Shown piece after piece: positions 55,952 through 64,000 of a stretch of 64,000 nt of DNA. The first letter of the stretch is position 1. Every line of letters begins with the position of its first letter. The translations under genes were made by a program, and so were the position numbers. Source of the stretch: Dysgonomonas mossii DSM 22836. Lineage in GTDB: Bacteria; Bacteroidota; Bacteroidia; Bacteroidales; Dysgonomonadaceae. Below the pieces are notes generated by a model. That model did no database searches, was not told the DNA's origin, and was given only the letters and a program-made list of their open reading frames with translations. The stretch covers positions 217,647 to 281,646 of the forward strand of contig NZ_GL892005.1 of NCBI RefSeq assembly GCF_000213575.1, written 5' to 3'.

Positions 55952-58477
55952 ATGATAAAAAAAGAGCAGTCTTTGGTGAAGATGTTGTTGCCACATATAA
56001 TTGCGGTGGTTGCATTTTTATTTATAACAATGGCATATTTTAGCCCTATGTTGCAAGGTAAAGTGTTGTCGCAGCACGATGTAACACAATATCAGGGTTC
56101 AGCAAAGGAAATTAGTGACTATTACTATAATGAGGGTAAGACTTCGGCATGGACAGGCTCGATGTTTTCTGGTATGCCTGCGTATCAGATAGGTGTGCAT
56201 GGAGGCAGTCCAAATTTTCTTGACTATCTCGAAGCTCCTGTGAAAGCATTGGGTAACACCACAGCGGGACCTGTTTTTGTAGGTATGCTCATGGCTTATA
56301 TCTTGTTTTGCTTGATGGGATTCAGTCCGGCAGTTGCTATTTTGGGAGCTGTTGCTTATTCGCTGTCATCTTACAATGTTGTTATACTCAACGCCGGGCA
56401 CGTGACTAAAGCATGGGCGCTGGCATACATGCCGCTGATAGTGGCAGGCTTTATGTCGTTGTTCAAGAATAAAATTCTGCTTGGTAGTGTGTTGGTCGGT
56501 TTGGGGCTGGCTTTACAAATAAAAAGTAATCACTTGCAGGTAACTTATTATACAGGTTTACTCAGTGTTATACTCTTCATTACATATGCGGTTGAGGTTC
56601 TCTCAAAAAAGAATTATAAAACATTCCTTATGTCGTGCGGTGCGATGATTATCGCTGTGGCTTTGGCTGTGTTGGCTAATTTGGGGAATATATACGGCAA
56701 TATGGAAATGGCACGAGAAAGTACCCGTGGAAAGTCTGAGCTGACTTCGCCTAAGTCCGAGTCGGAAAAACAATCGTCAGGACTTGACAAAGATTATGCT
56801 TTTGGATGGAGCTATGGGAAAGCCGAAACATTCACATTCCTTGTTCCTAATCTGTACGGGGGAGAATCGAAACCTTATGACAAAGATGCTCAAAGTATTA
56901 AAGTGTTGACTCAGAAAGTGCAATCGGGAGAAATTCCTGCCGAATTTGCCAATCAGGTGTCACGCATTCCTCAGTATTGGGGCGACCAGCCGTTTACTCA
57001 GGGAACTGTATATCTGGGAGCAATCGTTTGTTTCTTGTTCCTGTTGGGTATGATCATTATCAGAAGCAATGTAAAATGGGGTTTGCTTGTGGCTACTATC
57101 TTTTTCATATTGCTGGCGTGGGGTAAAAATCTGGAATGGTTCAACGACTGGTTTTTCTATCACTTCCCGCTCTATAGTAAATTCAGGGCGGTGTCTACGG
57201 CTTTGGTAGTACCGGCACTCACTATTGTTATGGTTGCCGTGTGGGGGATAAAAGAATTTTTCTCGGGAGAAATAGATAAAAAGAAACTAAAAAAAGCACT
57301 TTATATATCGTTAGGCGTAGTTGGTGGTATCTGCCTTATCCTTTGGATAGCGCCGGGAGCATTCTTCAATTTCACTTCGGGAGCAGATGCGCAATGGAAA
57401 GCGCAGGTTCCTGAATGGTATTATAATGCGTTGCTAGCCGATCGTCAAGACCTGATGTCGTCCGATGCTTTACGCTCTTTGGTGTTTGTTTTATTGGGCG
57501 CAGCAATCTTATATTTCTCTCTTCGGACGAAGGTTGCCGCAAAGAAAATGACAATTTATGGTTCGCTGGGACTTGCCGTTTTAGTCTTGATCGATTTGTG
57601 GGGGATTGATAAACGCTATTTGAATGAGAATAATTTTGTGGCTAAAAGTACCTACAAAACAGAAACGTTTTCTCCGTCGGTAGCCGATCAGACTATCTTG
57701 AAAGATCAACATCCTTCCTACAGGGTTTTGAATCTGAATAACCCGTTTGCCGAAACAACGACTTCTTATTATCATAAATCTATTGGAGGCTATCATGCAG
57801 CCAAACTAAAACGTTATCAGGAATTGATCGATAATCGTCTGGATGGTGAAGTTAATCAGATCATCGGCACATTCAGTTCTCAAAATATAGATACAATCAT
57901 GGCATCGTTTAACAAAACGAAAGCACTGAATATGTTGAATGCAAAATACGTAATATATCACCCTGAGCAACCACCATTGGTAAATCCGAATGCGATGGGT
58001 AATGCTTGGTTTGTAAATGAATATAAGTTGGTAAATAATGCTGACGAAGAAATAGCAGCAATCAATGCTTTAGATCCGCACACAACAGCCGTTGTGGATA
58101 AGCGTTTCGAAAGTGAACTGTCGGGATTGAAAATTACCCCCGACTCTACAGCTACAATAGAACTTGTATCATATAAACCGGATGTACTGACTTATAAAAC
58201 CAAAGCTGCGTCAGAGCAATTAGCCGTGCTTTCTGAGATTTATTTCTCGAACGGTTGGCAGGCTTATGTTGATGGAAAGGAAGTGCCTCATTTCCGTGCC
58301 GACTGGACATTGCGGGCAATGCGTGTGCCGGCAGGAGAGCATGAAATTGTTTTCAAGTTTGAGCCTCAAGGATATTACAATAGCCGCCATGTGGCAACAG
58401 CCTCTTCGGCAATACTAGTCTTGCTGTTGATCGGCATAGTTATAAGACCTTTTGTTTTGAAGAGAAAGGAAAAATAA
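55952..58477 (+). CDS. YfhO-family membrane protein
   Basis: 841 residues with many membrane segments: one at 12-33, a cluster at about 105-240, another at about 350-480, then a large outside domain and a final helix near 815-835 (TASSAILVLLLIGIVIRPFV). The DVTQYQGSAKEISDYYYNEG and SMFSGMPAYQIG stretches near the N-terminus and NGWQAYVDGKEVPHFRADWT near the C-terminus fit YfhO (PF09586), a GT-C-like family that in Gram-positives decorates lipoteichoic acid with sugars. Its role in Bacteroidetes is unknown. Neighbours suggest surface glycan work. Confidence 0.88.
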   Translation: MIKKEQSLVKMLLPHIIAVVAFLFITMAYFSPMLQGKVLSQHDVTQYQGSAKEISDYYYNEGKTSAWTGSMFSGMPAYQIGVHGGSPNFLDYLEAPVKALGNTTAGPVFVGMLMAYILFCLMGFSPAVAILGAVAYSLSSYNVVILNAGHVTKAWALAYMPLIVAGFMSLFKNKILLGSVLVGLGLALQIKSNHLQVTYYTGLLSVILFITYAVEVLSKKNYKTFLMSCGAMIIAVALAVLANLGNIYGNMEMARESTRGKSELTSPKSESEKQSSGLDKDYAFGWSYGKAETFTFLVPNLYGGESKPYDKDAQSIKVLTQKVQSGEIPAEFANQVSRIPQYWGDQPFTQGTVYLGAIVCFLFLLGMIIIRSNVKWGLLVATIFFILLAWGKNLEWFNDWFFYHFPLYSKFRAVSTALVVPALTIVMVAVWGIKEFFSGEIDKKKLKKALYISLGVVGGICLILWIAPGAFFNFTSGADAQWKAQVPEWYYNALLADRQDLMSSDALRSLVFVLLGAAILYFSLRTKVAAKKMTIYGSLGLAVLVLIDLWGIDKRYLNENNFVAKSTYKTETFSPSVADQTILKDQHPSYRVLNLNNPFAETTTSYYHKSIGGYHAAKLKRYQELIDNRLDGEVNQIIGTFSSQNIDTIMASFNKTKALNMLNAKYVIYHPEQPPLVNPNAMGNAWFVNEYKLVNNADEEIAAINALDPHTTAVVDKRFESELSGLKITPDSTATIELVSYKPDVLTYKTKAASEQLAVLSEIYFSNGWQAYVDGKEVPHFRADWTLRAMRVPAGEHEIVFKFEPQGYYNSRHVATASSAILVLLLIGIVIRPFVLKRKEK

Positions 58478-58478
58478 A

Positions 58479-59384
58479 ATGAAACTATCTGTTATTTTCT
58501 GTACATACAATAGAGAGAAATATCTGTACAATGCGTTGAAAAGTATTTCGCAGCAGAATATTCCATATCACGACTATGAAATAGTTATGGTAAATAATAA
58601 CAGTACAGATTCTACAGAAAGTATTTGTAAGCAGTTTCGATACGATTATCCGGGAGTTAATTTTCGATATTTTCTTGAAACGCAACAGGGACTTTCGTAT
58701 GCACGCAACAGAGGTGTGCAGGAGAGTAGGGGCGATGTCCTTGTTTTTGTAGATGATGATGCTACTGCGTTTGATTTCTATCTTTCGTCCATAAAATCAT
58801 TCTTCGAATCCCATCCCACCGTGTCGGCATGTGGCGGGCCTATTGTGCCTGTATATGAGATTGAAAAGCCGAAGTGGCTCTCTCATTATACCGAGCAGCT
58901 TATCGGTGGAGCCCTGTACGAAGGAGATAAGATAAAACCTTTCAACAACGGTAAATATCCCGGAGGTGGAAATTCAGCTTTCAGAAAACAAGTATTTGAT
59001 AAATACGGACTGTTTAATGTAGAATTGGGTCGCAAGGGAACAGGGCTGATCGGTGCTGAAGAGAAAGACCTTTATGACAGACTGACAAGAGGTGGTGAGA
59101 AATTTTATTACCTCCCACAAATGGGTATTCATCATTATATACCCGAAAAAAAACTTACAGAATCTCACTTCAGAGAACTAACTTATTCTATCGGAAAAAG
59201 CGAACGTATTCGTACTAAATCGATATCACCCAAGACCTACCAAAACAGAATCTTCGCCGAATGTAAAAAATGGGCGGGCTCTATTGTCTTGTTTTTTACC
59301 TATACGTTGAGGCTATCTCCCGACAAGGGTTGGAAGCTGATACAATTCAGATGGTATGTAAGTAAAGGGCTGCTGGGGAAGTAG
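58479..59384 (+). CDS. Glycosyltransferase family 2 protein
   Basis: 301 residues, inverting GT-A fold. Start SVIFCTYNREKYLYNALKSI, nucleotide-sugar region IVMVNNNSTDSTESI, DxD-type metal motif VFVDDDATAFDF, then GGPIVPVYE and GGGNSAFRKQVFDKYG. The C-terminus carries a hydrophobic segment (WAGSIVLFFTYTLRLSP), probably a membrane association site. It starts 1 base after the YfhO-type stop and is the last of four tightly packed genes (HAD, methyltransferase, YfhO, GT2). Donor and acceptor unknown. Confidence 0.88.
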   Translation: MKLSVIFCTYNREKYLYNALKSISQQNIPYHDYEIVMVNNNSTDSTESICKQFRYDYPGVNFRYFLETQQGLSYARNRGVQESRGDVLVFVDDDATAFDFYLSSIKSFFESHPTVSACGGPIVPVYEIEKPKWLSHYTEQLIGGALYEGDKIKPFNNGKYPGGGNSAFRKQVFDKYGLFNVELGRKGTGLIGAEEKDLYDRLTRGGEKFYYLPQMGIHHYIPEKKLTESHFRELTYSIGKSERIRTKSISPKTYQNRIFAECKKWAGSIVLFFTYTLRLSPDKGWKLIQFRWYVSKGLLGK

Positions 59385-59490
59385 ATTTTTCTGTATAGAC
59401 CTCATATATAATAAAATAATTGTACTTTTATCTATTAAAGAGGATGATGCATGACAAAAAAAGGTAACAAATAAAAATGATCTGAAAAGT

Positions 59491-59564
59491 GTCACTTTTG
59501 TCACCTTCTGCTTGTAATGTGTTGTTCTTTAGGTTCTTAATTTTATGTGACATTGTCACTTTTT
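59491..59564 (+). repeat. GTCAC-type upstream element, copy C
   Basis: GTCACTTTT (59491-59499) abuts GTCACCTTC (59500-59508); about 46 bases later comes GTCACTTTTT (59555-59564), here preceded by GTGAC so that GTGACATTGTCAC is a small hairpin. It ends 12 bases before the ATG at 59577, closer than in copies A and B. Confidence 0.6.
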
Positions 59565-59576
59565 AGTGATTAAAAT

Positions 59577-60167
59577 ATGAAAAAGAAGACTAATAGTAAT
59601 TTATTGAAAGTTGTTGCCGCTATTGCGGTTGTTGTCGTGTTACTCTTTTTGTTTAGAGGAAACATCTATCGCATGGCTGTAAAATATGAAGATGGCGGAA
59701 GCCGTAAATCTTATGATATAAAAGAAGGAGATCTGGTTACATTCATCAATCAGAGTCTACCCAACGATGAGGCTTTAGATGCTACTATAAGCATTGAGCA
59801 GATTATCGATTTATCTCAGGAGATAACTACAAAAGTATTGGATTTTTCTTCCGATGCTCAGGAGAGTGATCCGCAGAAGCTATTTGTTGCCACAGAGGCG
59901 AATTATACCGGCTATGCTGCTTTTACATCTGCTGTAGGAGCTTACCTTATAAAGAGGTTTGGAATGGATAAGGAGTGGGAGGCTAAGCCTAAGAAAGGGA
60001 AGCTGTACCTCTTTGGAAACAACATGACTAAAGATGCTAAGAGCGGGTGGTTTAAAGATCATGACTTTGTTGTATTCAGAAATAAGAATACAAAAGAGGA
60101 AATATACGTAGATCCTACTGTGGATGAATATCTTGGGCTGAAGCGAGTTGATAGATATCAGAAGTAA
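59577..60167 (+). CDS. Membrane-anchored transglutaminase-like protein lacking the catalytic cysteine
   Basis: 196 residues. One N-terminal membrane segment (LKVVAAIAVVVVLLFLF), the rest outside. The soluble part (about 75-190) has the outline of a transglutaminase-like domain: ANYTGYAAFTSAVGAYLIKR where active members have C-x-G-Y-A, then DHDFVVFRN with His162 and EEIYVDPTVDEYLG with Asp179. The Cys position is Tyr110, so it would not be an active cysteine enzyme. Identification is by pattern only and tentative; otherwise unknown. GTCAC copy C is directly upstream, and queG starts 1 base after its stop. Confidence 0.6.
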   Translation: MKKKTNSNLLKVVAAIAVVVVLLFLFRGNIYRMAVKYEDGGSRKSYDIKEGDLVTFINQSLPNDEALDATISIEQIIDLSQEITTKVLDFSSDAQESDPQKLFVATEANYTGYAAFTSAVGAYLIKRFGMDKEWEAKPKKGKLYLFGNNMTKDAKSGWFKDHDFVVFRNKNTKEEIYVDPTVDEYLGLKRVDRYQK

Positions 60168-60168
60168 A

Positions 60169-61104
60169 ATGTTGGCAACTCAAGATATTTCCCGACAAAT
60201 AAAAGATTATGCATATAGTCTGGGGTTTGATGCTTGCGGGATTTGTAAGGCTGAACCGATAGAGGTAGAGGAACAACAGCATTTTAAAGATTGGATTAGT
60301 GATTCATATCATGCCGATATGGATTATATGGCAAGAAATACAGAGAAACGATGCGACCCTACTTTATTGGTTGAAGGTTCCCGTTCGGTTATCAGTGTTG
60401 CATTAAACTATTATCCCGAGACAAAGCAACCGCAAGAAAATCCTCAATTTGCTTATTACGCCTATGGCAAAGACTATCACGATGTGGTGAAGAGTAAGCT
60501 ACAAACATTGCTAGACTACATTAAGAGCTTAGAGCCAACGACCGAAGGGCGGGCTTTTGTTGATACAGCACCAATCTTAGAACGTTATTGGGCAGCCAAA
60601 GCCGGGTTGGGATTTATCGGAAAAAATTCATTGCTGATCATCCCGAAGAAGGGTTCTTATTTCTTTCTGGGCGAATTGATTATCAATCTTGAGCTGACGT
60701 ATGACACTCCATTGGATTTATCGTGTGGAAACTGTACTCGCTGCCTCGATGCATGTCCTACAGCGGCCATTGTAAAGCCGAGAGTGGTGAATGCGAGTAA
60801 GTGTATTTCGTATCAGACGATAGAAAATCGTGGCGAGATTGATGAACAGGTAATCCCGAAAATGAATAATCGTTTTTATGGCTGTGATATTTGCCAGCAG
60901 GTTTGTCCTTGGAACAGATATTCGCAGCCGCATCAGACGGAGGAGTTTAACCCCTCTCAGGCTTTTCTAGACCTGTCTTTTGACCGCCTCGATAAGCTGT
61001 CGGTTGAAGACTACCAGAAGATATTTAAGGGTTCGGCGGTGAAGCGTGCTAAATTCACCGGGCTGAAAAGAAATCTGGAAGCATTGAGGCAGAATATGAA
61101 ATAA
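60169..61104 (+). CDS. queG: Epoxyqueuosine reductase
   Basis: Last step of queuosine synthesis in tRNA (epoxyqueuosine to queuosine), a cobalamin- and iron-sulfur-dependent enzyme. 311 residues from ATG 60169; the TTG at 60148 overlaps the previous gene and is rejected. The GFDACGICKAEPI start, GRAFVDTAPILERYWAAKAG, and the cluster motifs CGNCTRCLDACPTAAI and CDICQQVCPWN (two 4Fe-4S clusters) are all present. C-terminal helical repeat short. Confidence 0.94.
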   Translation: MLATQDISRQIKDYAYSLGFDACGICKAEPIEVEEQQHFKDWISDSYHADMDYMARNTEKRCDPTLLVEGSRSVISVALNYYPETKQPQENPQFAYYAYGKDYHDVVKSKLQTLLDYIKSLEPTTEGRAFVDTAPILERYWAAKAGLGFIGKNSLLIIPKKGSYFFLGELIINLELTYDTPLDLSCGNCTRCLDACPTAAIVKPRVVNASKCISYQTIENRGEIDEQVIPKMNNRFYGCDICQQVCPWNRYSQPHQTEEFNPSQAFLDLSFDRLDKLSVEDYQKIFKGSAVKRAKFTGLKRNLEALRQNMK

Positions 61105-61134
61105 TATTAAGTCGTTGAAAACGTTCTATAAAAG

Positions 61135-61620
61135 ATGAAAAAGATAAAATATATAGTGTTGATAGCTGTGTTGGTGTTTGTAACTTTCTCTTGCGGAAGT
61201 GATGAAAGTTTAAATACTATTCCTATTGAACCCGTAAGATTTGAAGTCAACTTGATAAAATCTCCGGACAAGAACCTGCGAACACCCGGCAATATTGTGA
61301 CATTTACTCAACCAAGGCTGGCTACGGATATGATTGGATACTCAGGACTGCTTATTGTTTGTAGTGCTGTACCTATAACTAGCAGTGTATATCAATTGTA
61401 TGCATACGATCTTTGTTGCCCCTACGAAAAACAACGACCGATAAAAGTTGTGCCACAGAGTGATGGAACTGTAAAGTGTTCTCATTGCGGTAGTGTCTTT
61501 GAGATATTTAATGGTTTGGGAAATGTAAAGTCGGGACCGGCTAAAGATAATCTTCAGACCTACTATGCTCGATTTTCTAATACAGGAGATGGAATTTTTC
61601 AAATTACACGTAGAAATTAA
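61135..61620 (+). CDS. Rieske-like lipoprotein with cysteine/tyrosine in place of the histidine ligands
   Basis: 161 residues, lipobox VTFSCGS (Cys20). The fold fits a Rieske-type domain (about 60-150): YAYDLCCPYEKQRPIKV and VKCSHCGSVFEIFNGLGNVK followed by SGPA. A true Rieske centre needs C-x-H and C-x2-H; here they read C95-P-Y97 and C115-S-H-C118, so both histidine ligands are replaced and four Cys (94, 95, 115, 118) remain. It may bind zinc, a different iron centre, or nothing. Outer-envelope protein of unknown role, 30 bases after queG. Confidence 0.7.
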   Translation: MKKIKYIVLIAVLVFVTFSCGSDESLNTIPIEPVRFEVNLIKSPDKNLRTPGNIVTFTQPRLATDMIGYSGLLIVCSAVPITSSVYQLYAYDLCCPYEKQRPIKVVPQSDGTVKCSHCGSVFEIFNGLGNVKSGPAKDNLQTYYARFSNTGDGIFQITRRN

Positions 61621-61631
61621 TCCTGATAAAC

Positions 61632-61662
61632 TTTGTAGAAAGGAAAACATTTTTTACATTTG
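61632..61662 (+). promoter_or_regulatory. Promoter of the tRNA-Gly/tRNA-Leu unit
   Basis: TTTG (61632-61635), 19 bases, then TACATTTG (61655-61662): a complete match to the Bacteroidetes -33/-7 pattern. Transcription would start near 61669, 57 bases before tRNA-Gly. Confidence 0.75.
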
Positions 61663-61725
61663 CACTCGCTAAACGGAAAAGGCTTCCAAAATGTTGGAAT
61701 TATAGCCTTGAATATAGCAGTAATT

Positions 61726-61798
<73 letters not shown>

Positions 61799-61806
61799 CA
61801 TAGGCT

Positions 61807-61890
61807 GCTCGGATGGTGGAATGGTAGACACGCAAGACTTAAAATCTTGTGACCATTACGGTTGTGCGGGTTCAAGTCCCGCTCCGAGTA
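61807..61890 (+). tRNA. tRNA-Leu (anticodon TAA)
   Basis: 84 bases, 8 bases after tRNA-Gly. Acceptor stem GCTCGGA/TCCGAGT, discriminator A, anticodon loop CTTAAAA giving TAA, long variable arm (TGACCATTACGGTTGT), T-arm GCGGGTTCAAGTCCCGC. CCA not encoded. Confidence 0.96.
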
Positions 61891-62219
61891 CAGTAAGCCC
61901 CTATTAATCGTTTGATTATTAGGGGTTTTTGTTTTATTTGGGGTGTACTAAAGATGTACTTAGATGTTTTGTTGTTTTGAGATCTAGATTATTAATCATA
62001 AAGGAAAAATAGTTAAATGTGTATTCCTCATTTTAAGTATACTTTTTATTCTACTTAGTATTATTTCTATTATTATGACAGATAATCTTTCACGGTCATC
62101 TTTCAATTTCATATCCATCTAAATCTTATTTACTTAAATACAAAATTAACATTTTTGCTCTATCTACAAGGTCAAATTAAAAATATTCACTTCCTTTGAA
62201 TATTATTGCAATTTAAGAT
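61891..62219. other. AT-rich region after the tRNA genes
   Basis: 329 bases between tRNA-Leu and the Mrr gene. It starts with the tRNA terminator; then GTGTACTAAAGATGTACTTA (about 61942-61961) holds two TGTACT units in direct order, which could be part of a recombination site. The rest is very AT-rich with nothing I can support. Confidence 0.4.
61897..61930 (+). terminator. Terminator of the tRNA unit
   Basis: CCCCTATTAATC pairs with GATTATTAGGGG, one mismatch, around a 4-base loop and is followed by a T-run with one G. Confidence 0.75.
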
Positions 62220-63089
62220 ATGGCTCGAAAAAGAAAAAATACCAATTTACCATCTTTTGATGAATTGATTATACCAACTGTAAAAGCTCTTGTTGAATTA
62301 GGTGGCTCAGGATCTATTGACGAAATTAATAATAAGGTTTATGAAATAGCAAACCTCTCAGATGATATTCTACAAATATCTCATGGTGAGGATGGAAGAA
62401 GTGAAGTTGATTATAGGCTTGCATGGAGTAGAACATATCTGAAAAAATTCGGATTAATAGAGAATTCTGCTCATGGAGTATGGGCTTTATCAAAATCAGA
62501 TATAGATATAAAGAATCTCAATTATACTGAAATTGTTAGAAAAGTAAGAGAGCAAGAAAAATCAATATCTAAAGATATACAAAATCAAGAAGTAGAACAA
62601 GAGGTCACATTAGAGGTTAATAGTTCAGAAAGATGGAAAGATAAATTATTAACAGTTCTATATAATATTACTCCATCTGCATTTGAGCGACTTACTCAAA
62701 GATTACTTCGTGAAAGTGGATTTGTTCAAGTGGAAGTGACGGGAAAATCAGGAGATGGAGGGATTGATGGGAAAGGTATTCTTAGAATGAGTGGTTTACT
62801 AAGTTTTCATGTTATTTTCCAATGTAAAAGATATAAAGGATCTGTTTCTCCAAGTCAGATAAGGGATTTCAGAGGTGCAATGCAAGGGCGTGCAGACAAA
62901 GGACTTTTTATTACTACCGGACATTTTACAAGAGAAGCTATCAAAGAAGCTACAAGAGATGGCGCTCCTCCAATTGATTTAATTGATGGCGAGCTTCTTT
63001 GTGATAAGTTGAAGGAGTTAAAATTAGGCGTAGATATTCAGCTCATTGAAGCTGTTGAGATAAAAGAAGAATGGTTTTTGAAAATCTAA
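62220..63089 (+). CDS. mrr: Mrr-type restriction endonuclease (solitary, probably type IV)
   Basis: 289 residues. The N-terminal winged-helix Mrr_N domain (about 10-95: SFDELIIPTVKALVELGGSG, SRTYLKKFGLIENSAHGVWAL) recognises DNA; the C-terminal Mrr_cat nuclease (about 150-270) has the PD-(D/E)xK-type core AFERLTQRLLRESGF, GKSGDGGIDGKG (Asp179, Asp183) and FQCKRYKG (Gln201, Lys203). Such enzymes cut foreign methylated DNA. No methyltransferase is nearby. It sits in an AT-rich segment between two tRNA genes and an integrase remnant, so it was probably acquired. Confidence 0.9.
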   Translation: MARKRKNTNLPSFDELIIPTVKALVELGGSGSIDEINNKVYEIANLSDDILQISHGEDGRSEVDYRLAWSRTYLKKFGLIENSAHGVWALSKSDIDIKNLNYTEIVRKVREQEKSISKDIQNQEVEQEVTLEVNSSERWKDKLLTVLYNITPSAFERLTQRLLRESGFVQVEVTGKSGDGGIDGKGILRMSGLLSFHVIFQCKRYKGSVSPSQIRDFRGAMQGRADKGLFITTGHFTREAIKEATRDGAPPIDLIDGELLCDKLKELKLGVDIQLIEAVEIKEEWFLKI

Positions 63090-63108
63090 TTTCAAAAAAA
63101 ATCAATAA

Positions 63109-63234
63109 ATTATAAGTTTCTATTAGTTCTTCTTTTCGCAAGCCAAGATACCTTATTGTTGTTCTAACATCACTCTGATTGAAAACCACTGATAGCTTAA
63201 CAACCGCTAATTCACCGTTAGAGCCTACATTGTA
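63109..63234 (-). pseudogene. Tyrosine recombinase (integrase) C-terminal remnant
   Basis: In one minus-strand frame the sequence reads, after an in-frame stop, a stretch ending FNQSDVRTTIRYLGLRKEEL. This fits the end of Bacteroidetes tyrosine integrases (pattern FNHSd..T.rYLGi..eE), including the catalytic Tyr in RYLGL; the usual His of NHS is Gln. About 42 codons remain, with no start. It is the decayed end of the element that probably brought in mrr at the tRNA genes. The rest of 63090-63431 is AT-rich and shows nothing else. Confidence 0.4.
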
Positions 63235-63431
63235 CTAAATCTGACAAGTAAAGCTTTTGTGTATAAATATGAATTATTTATATCTTTATCAATGATATAT
63301 AATAGAAGCACTACATATAAAAAGTACAATATTAACTTGTATCATCTAAATATACTACGGATTAACATTTCTCTTTAAAAAACAATTATTGTATATCGGT
63401 TGTTTTTATAGATAGGTTATAAGTATGAATT

Positions 63432-63953
63432 ATGAATCTCAAATTTCCGTTTATTGCAATCATTATGATTAGTTTATTTGCATCGTGTACAGGTATTCCT
63501 AAAAACGCAACAGCTGTCAAAAATTTTGAAGTTGAAAAGTATATGGGACGGTGGTATGAAATAGCCCGGTTCGATTTTCGCTTTGAACGAAATTTAGATA
63601 ACACTACTGCTGAATACACCTTGAATGAAAACCAAACAGTAGGGGTGCTAAATCAAGGGCATGATTACATCAAGGATACTTGGAAATCGGCAAAAGGAAT
63701 AGCTAAATTTGTTGGTCCCAAAGATGAAGGCAGGCTTAAGGTTTCTTTCTTCCGTCCGTTTTATGGTTCGTATAATATAATTGCTTTGGATAAGGATTAT
63801 AAATATGCGCTTGTTGTGGGCAAAAACAAAAAATATATGTGGATTCTTTCACGAACTAAAACGATTCCCGATGATGTGAAAAATAACTATCTTGATTTGG
63901 CTAAAAAACTAGATTTTGATATTGATAAGTTGGTTTGGGTAAATCACGATTGA
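63432..63953 (+). CDS. blc: Lipocalin family lipoprotein (Blc-like)
   Basis: 173 residues, lipobox LFASCTG (Cys19). Outer-membrane lipocalins of the Blc group bind lipids such as lysophospholipids. The family start motif is KYMGRWYEIARFDFRFERNL (GxW), the middle strand SFFRPFYGSYNIIALD and the third structurally conserved region MWILSRTKTIPDDV; all are in place and the length is normal. It stands alone after the integrase remnant and probably marks the return to core chromosome. Confidence 0.92.
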   Translation: MNLKFPFIAIIMISLFASCTGIPKNATAVKNFEVEKYMGRWYEIARFDFRFERNLDNTTAEYTLNENQTVGVLNQGHDYIKDTWKSAKGIAKFVGPKDEGRLKVSFFRPFYGSYNIIALDKDYKYALVVGKNKKYMWILSRTKTIPDDVKNNYLDLAKKLDFDIDKLVWVNHD

Positions 63954-64000
63954 GCATAGAAAACATTATATAAAAAAGAAGCGATGGATCTTGATCCATC

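Noticed and set aside
59313..59504. Minus-strand ORF beginning MTKVTLF
   Set aside because: Its start lies in GTCAC copy C and the rest is antisense to the GT2 gene.

Overview
The window looks like chromosome of a Bacteroidales bacterium, and the gene content fits Dysgonomonas or a close relative best (inference, no database search was possible). The signs are a SusC/SusD polysaccharide utilisation locus with a hybrid two-component regulator, promoters of the Bacteroidetes type (TAnnTTTG at -7, sometimes with TTTG about 19-20 bases upstream), start sites without Shine-Dalgarno sequences, many SPII lipoproteins, and a tmRNA tag ending YALAA. Most of the window is moderately AT-rich housekeeping sequence; two stretches (about 6.8-10.2 kb and 62.0-63.4 kb) are clearly more AT-rich and look acquired.

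Layout. 0-2.3 kb: end of the ATP synthase operon (atpA, cut by the window edge, and atpG) with a terminator. 2.3-4.7 kb: a small transcription unit (promoter, 27-codon ORF, strong terminator), then pyrB-pyrI and a flavin reductase in one operon. 4.7-6.8 kb: a secreted nuclease, a lipoprotein, tRNA-Ser and tmRNA (ssrA). 6.8-10.2 kb: an AT-rich island directly downstream of ssrA with a gene remnant, a caspase-like CHAT protein and a HEPN-domain protein, which is the best candidate here for an undescribed defence or abortive-infection system. 10.2-16.4 kb (minus strand): a 2-oxoacid dehydrogenase operon lpdA-lplA-E2-E1 followed by flavodoxin. 16.7-18.9 kb: gapA and a divergent GlxA/AraC-type regulator sharing a palindromic promoter region. 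19.2-24.0 kb: a Gfo/Idh/MocA oxidoreductase and a large HEAT-repeat protein ending in two DUF1080 domains, consistent with 3-keto-glycoside chemistry. 24.0-26.2 kb: a compound palindromic repeat, a FemAB-type transferase and a UPF0316 membrane protein.

26.2-41.7 kb (minus strand): a polysaccharide utilisation locus with two GH92 alpha-mannosidases, a basic-secretory-protein-type metallopeptidase, SusD, SusC and a hybrid two-component sensor whose gene is broken by a one-base deletion in a homopolymer. The enzyme set points to alpha-mannan or high-mannose glycoprotein glycans. 42.2-46.5 kb (minus strand): an MBL-fold hydrolase, two SPOR-type lipoproteins, serS and an ecotin-like protease inhibitor. 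46.8-51.96 kb: a LiaF-like membrane protein, a membrane-bound LytTR regulator, metG, and a sigma factor with an overlapping membrane-protein gene. 52.1-54.2 kb: tyrosine phenol-lyase and a nitroreductase. 54.3-61.6 kb (plus strand): HAD phosphatase, methyltransferase, YfhO-type membrane protein, GT2 glycosyltransferase, a transglutaminase-like protein lacking its cysteine, queG, and a Rieske-like lipoprotein lacking its histidines. 61.6-64.0 kb: tRNA-Gly and tRNA-Leu from a well-formed promoter, a solitary Mrr-type restriction endonuclease, an integrase remnant, and a lipocalin.

Three intergenic sites (ahead of pyrB, the femAB gene and the 59.6-kb gene) carry the same arrangement of GTCAC-type motifs with a conserved spacing of about 46 bases; its function is unknown.
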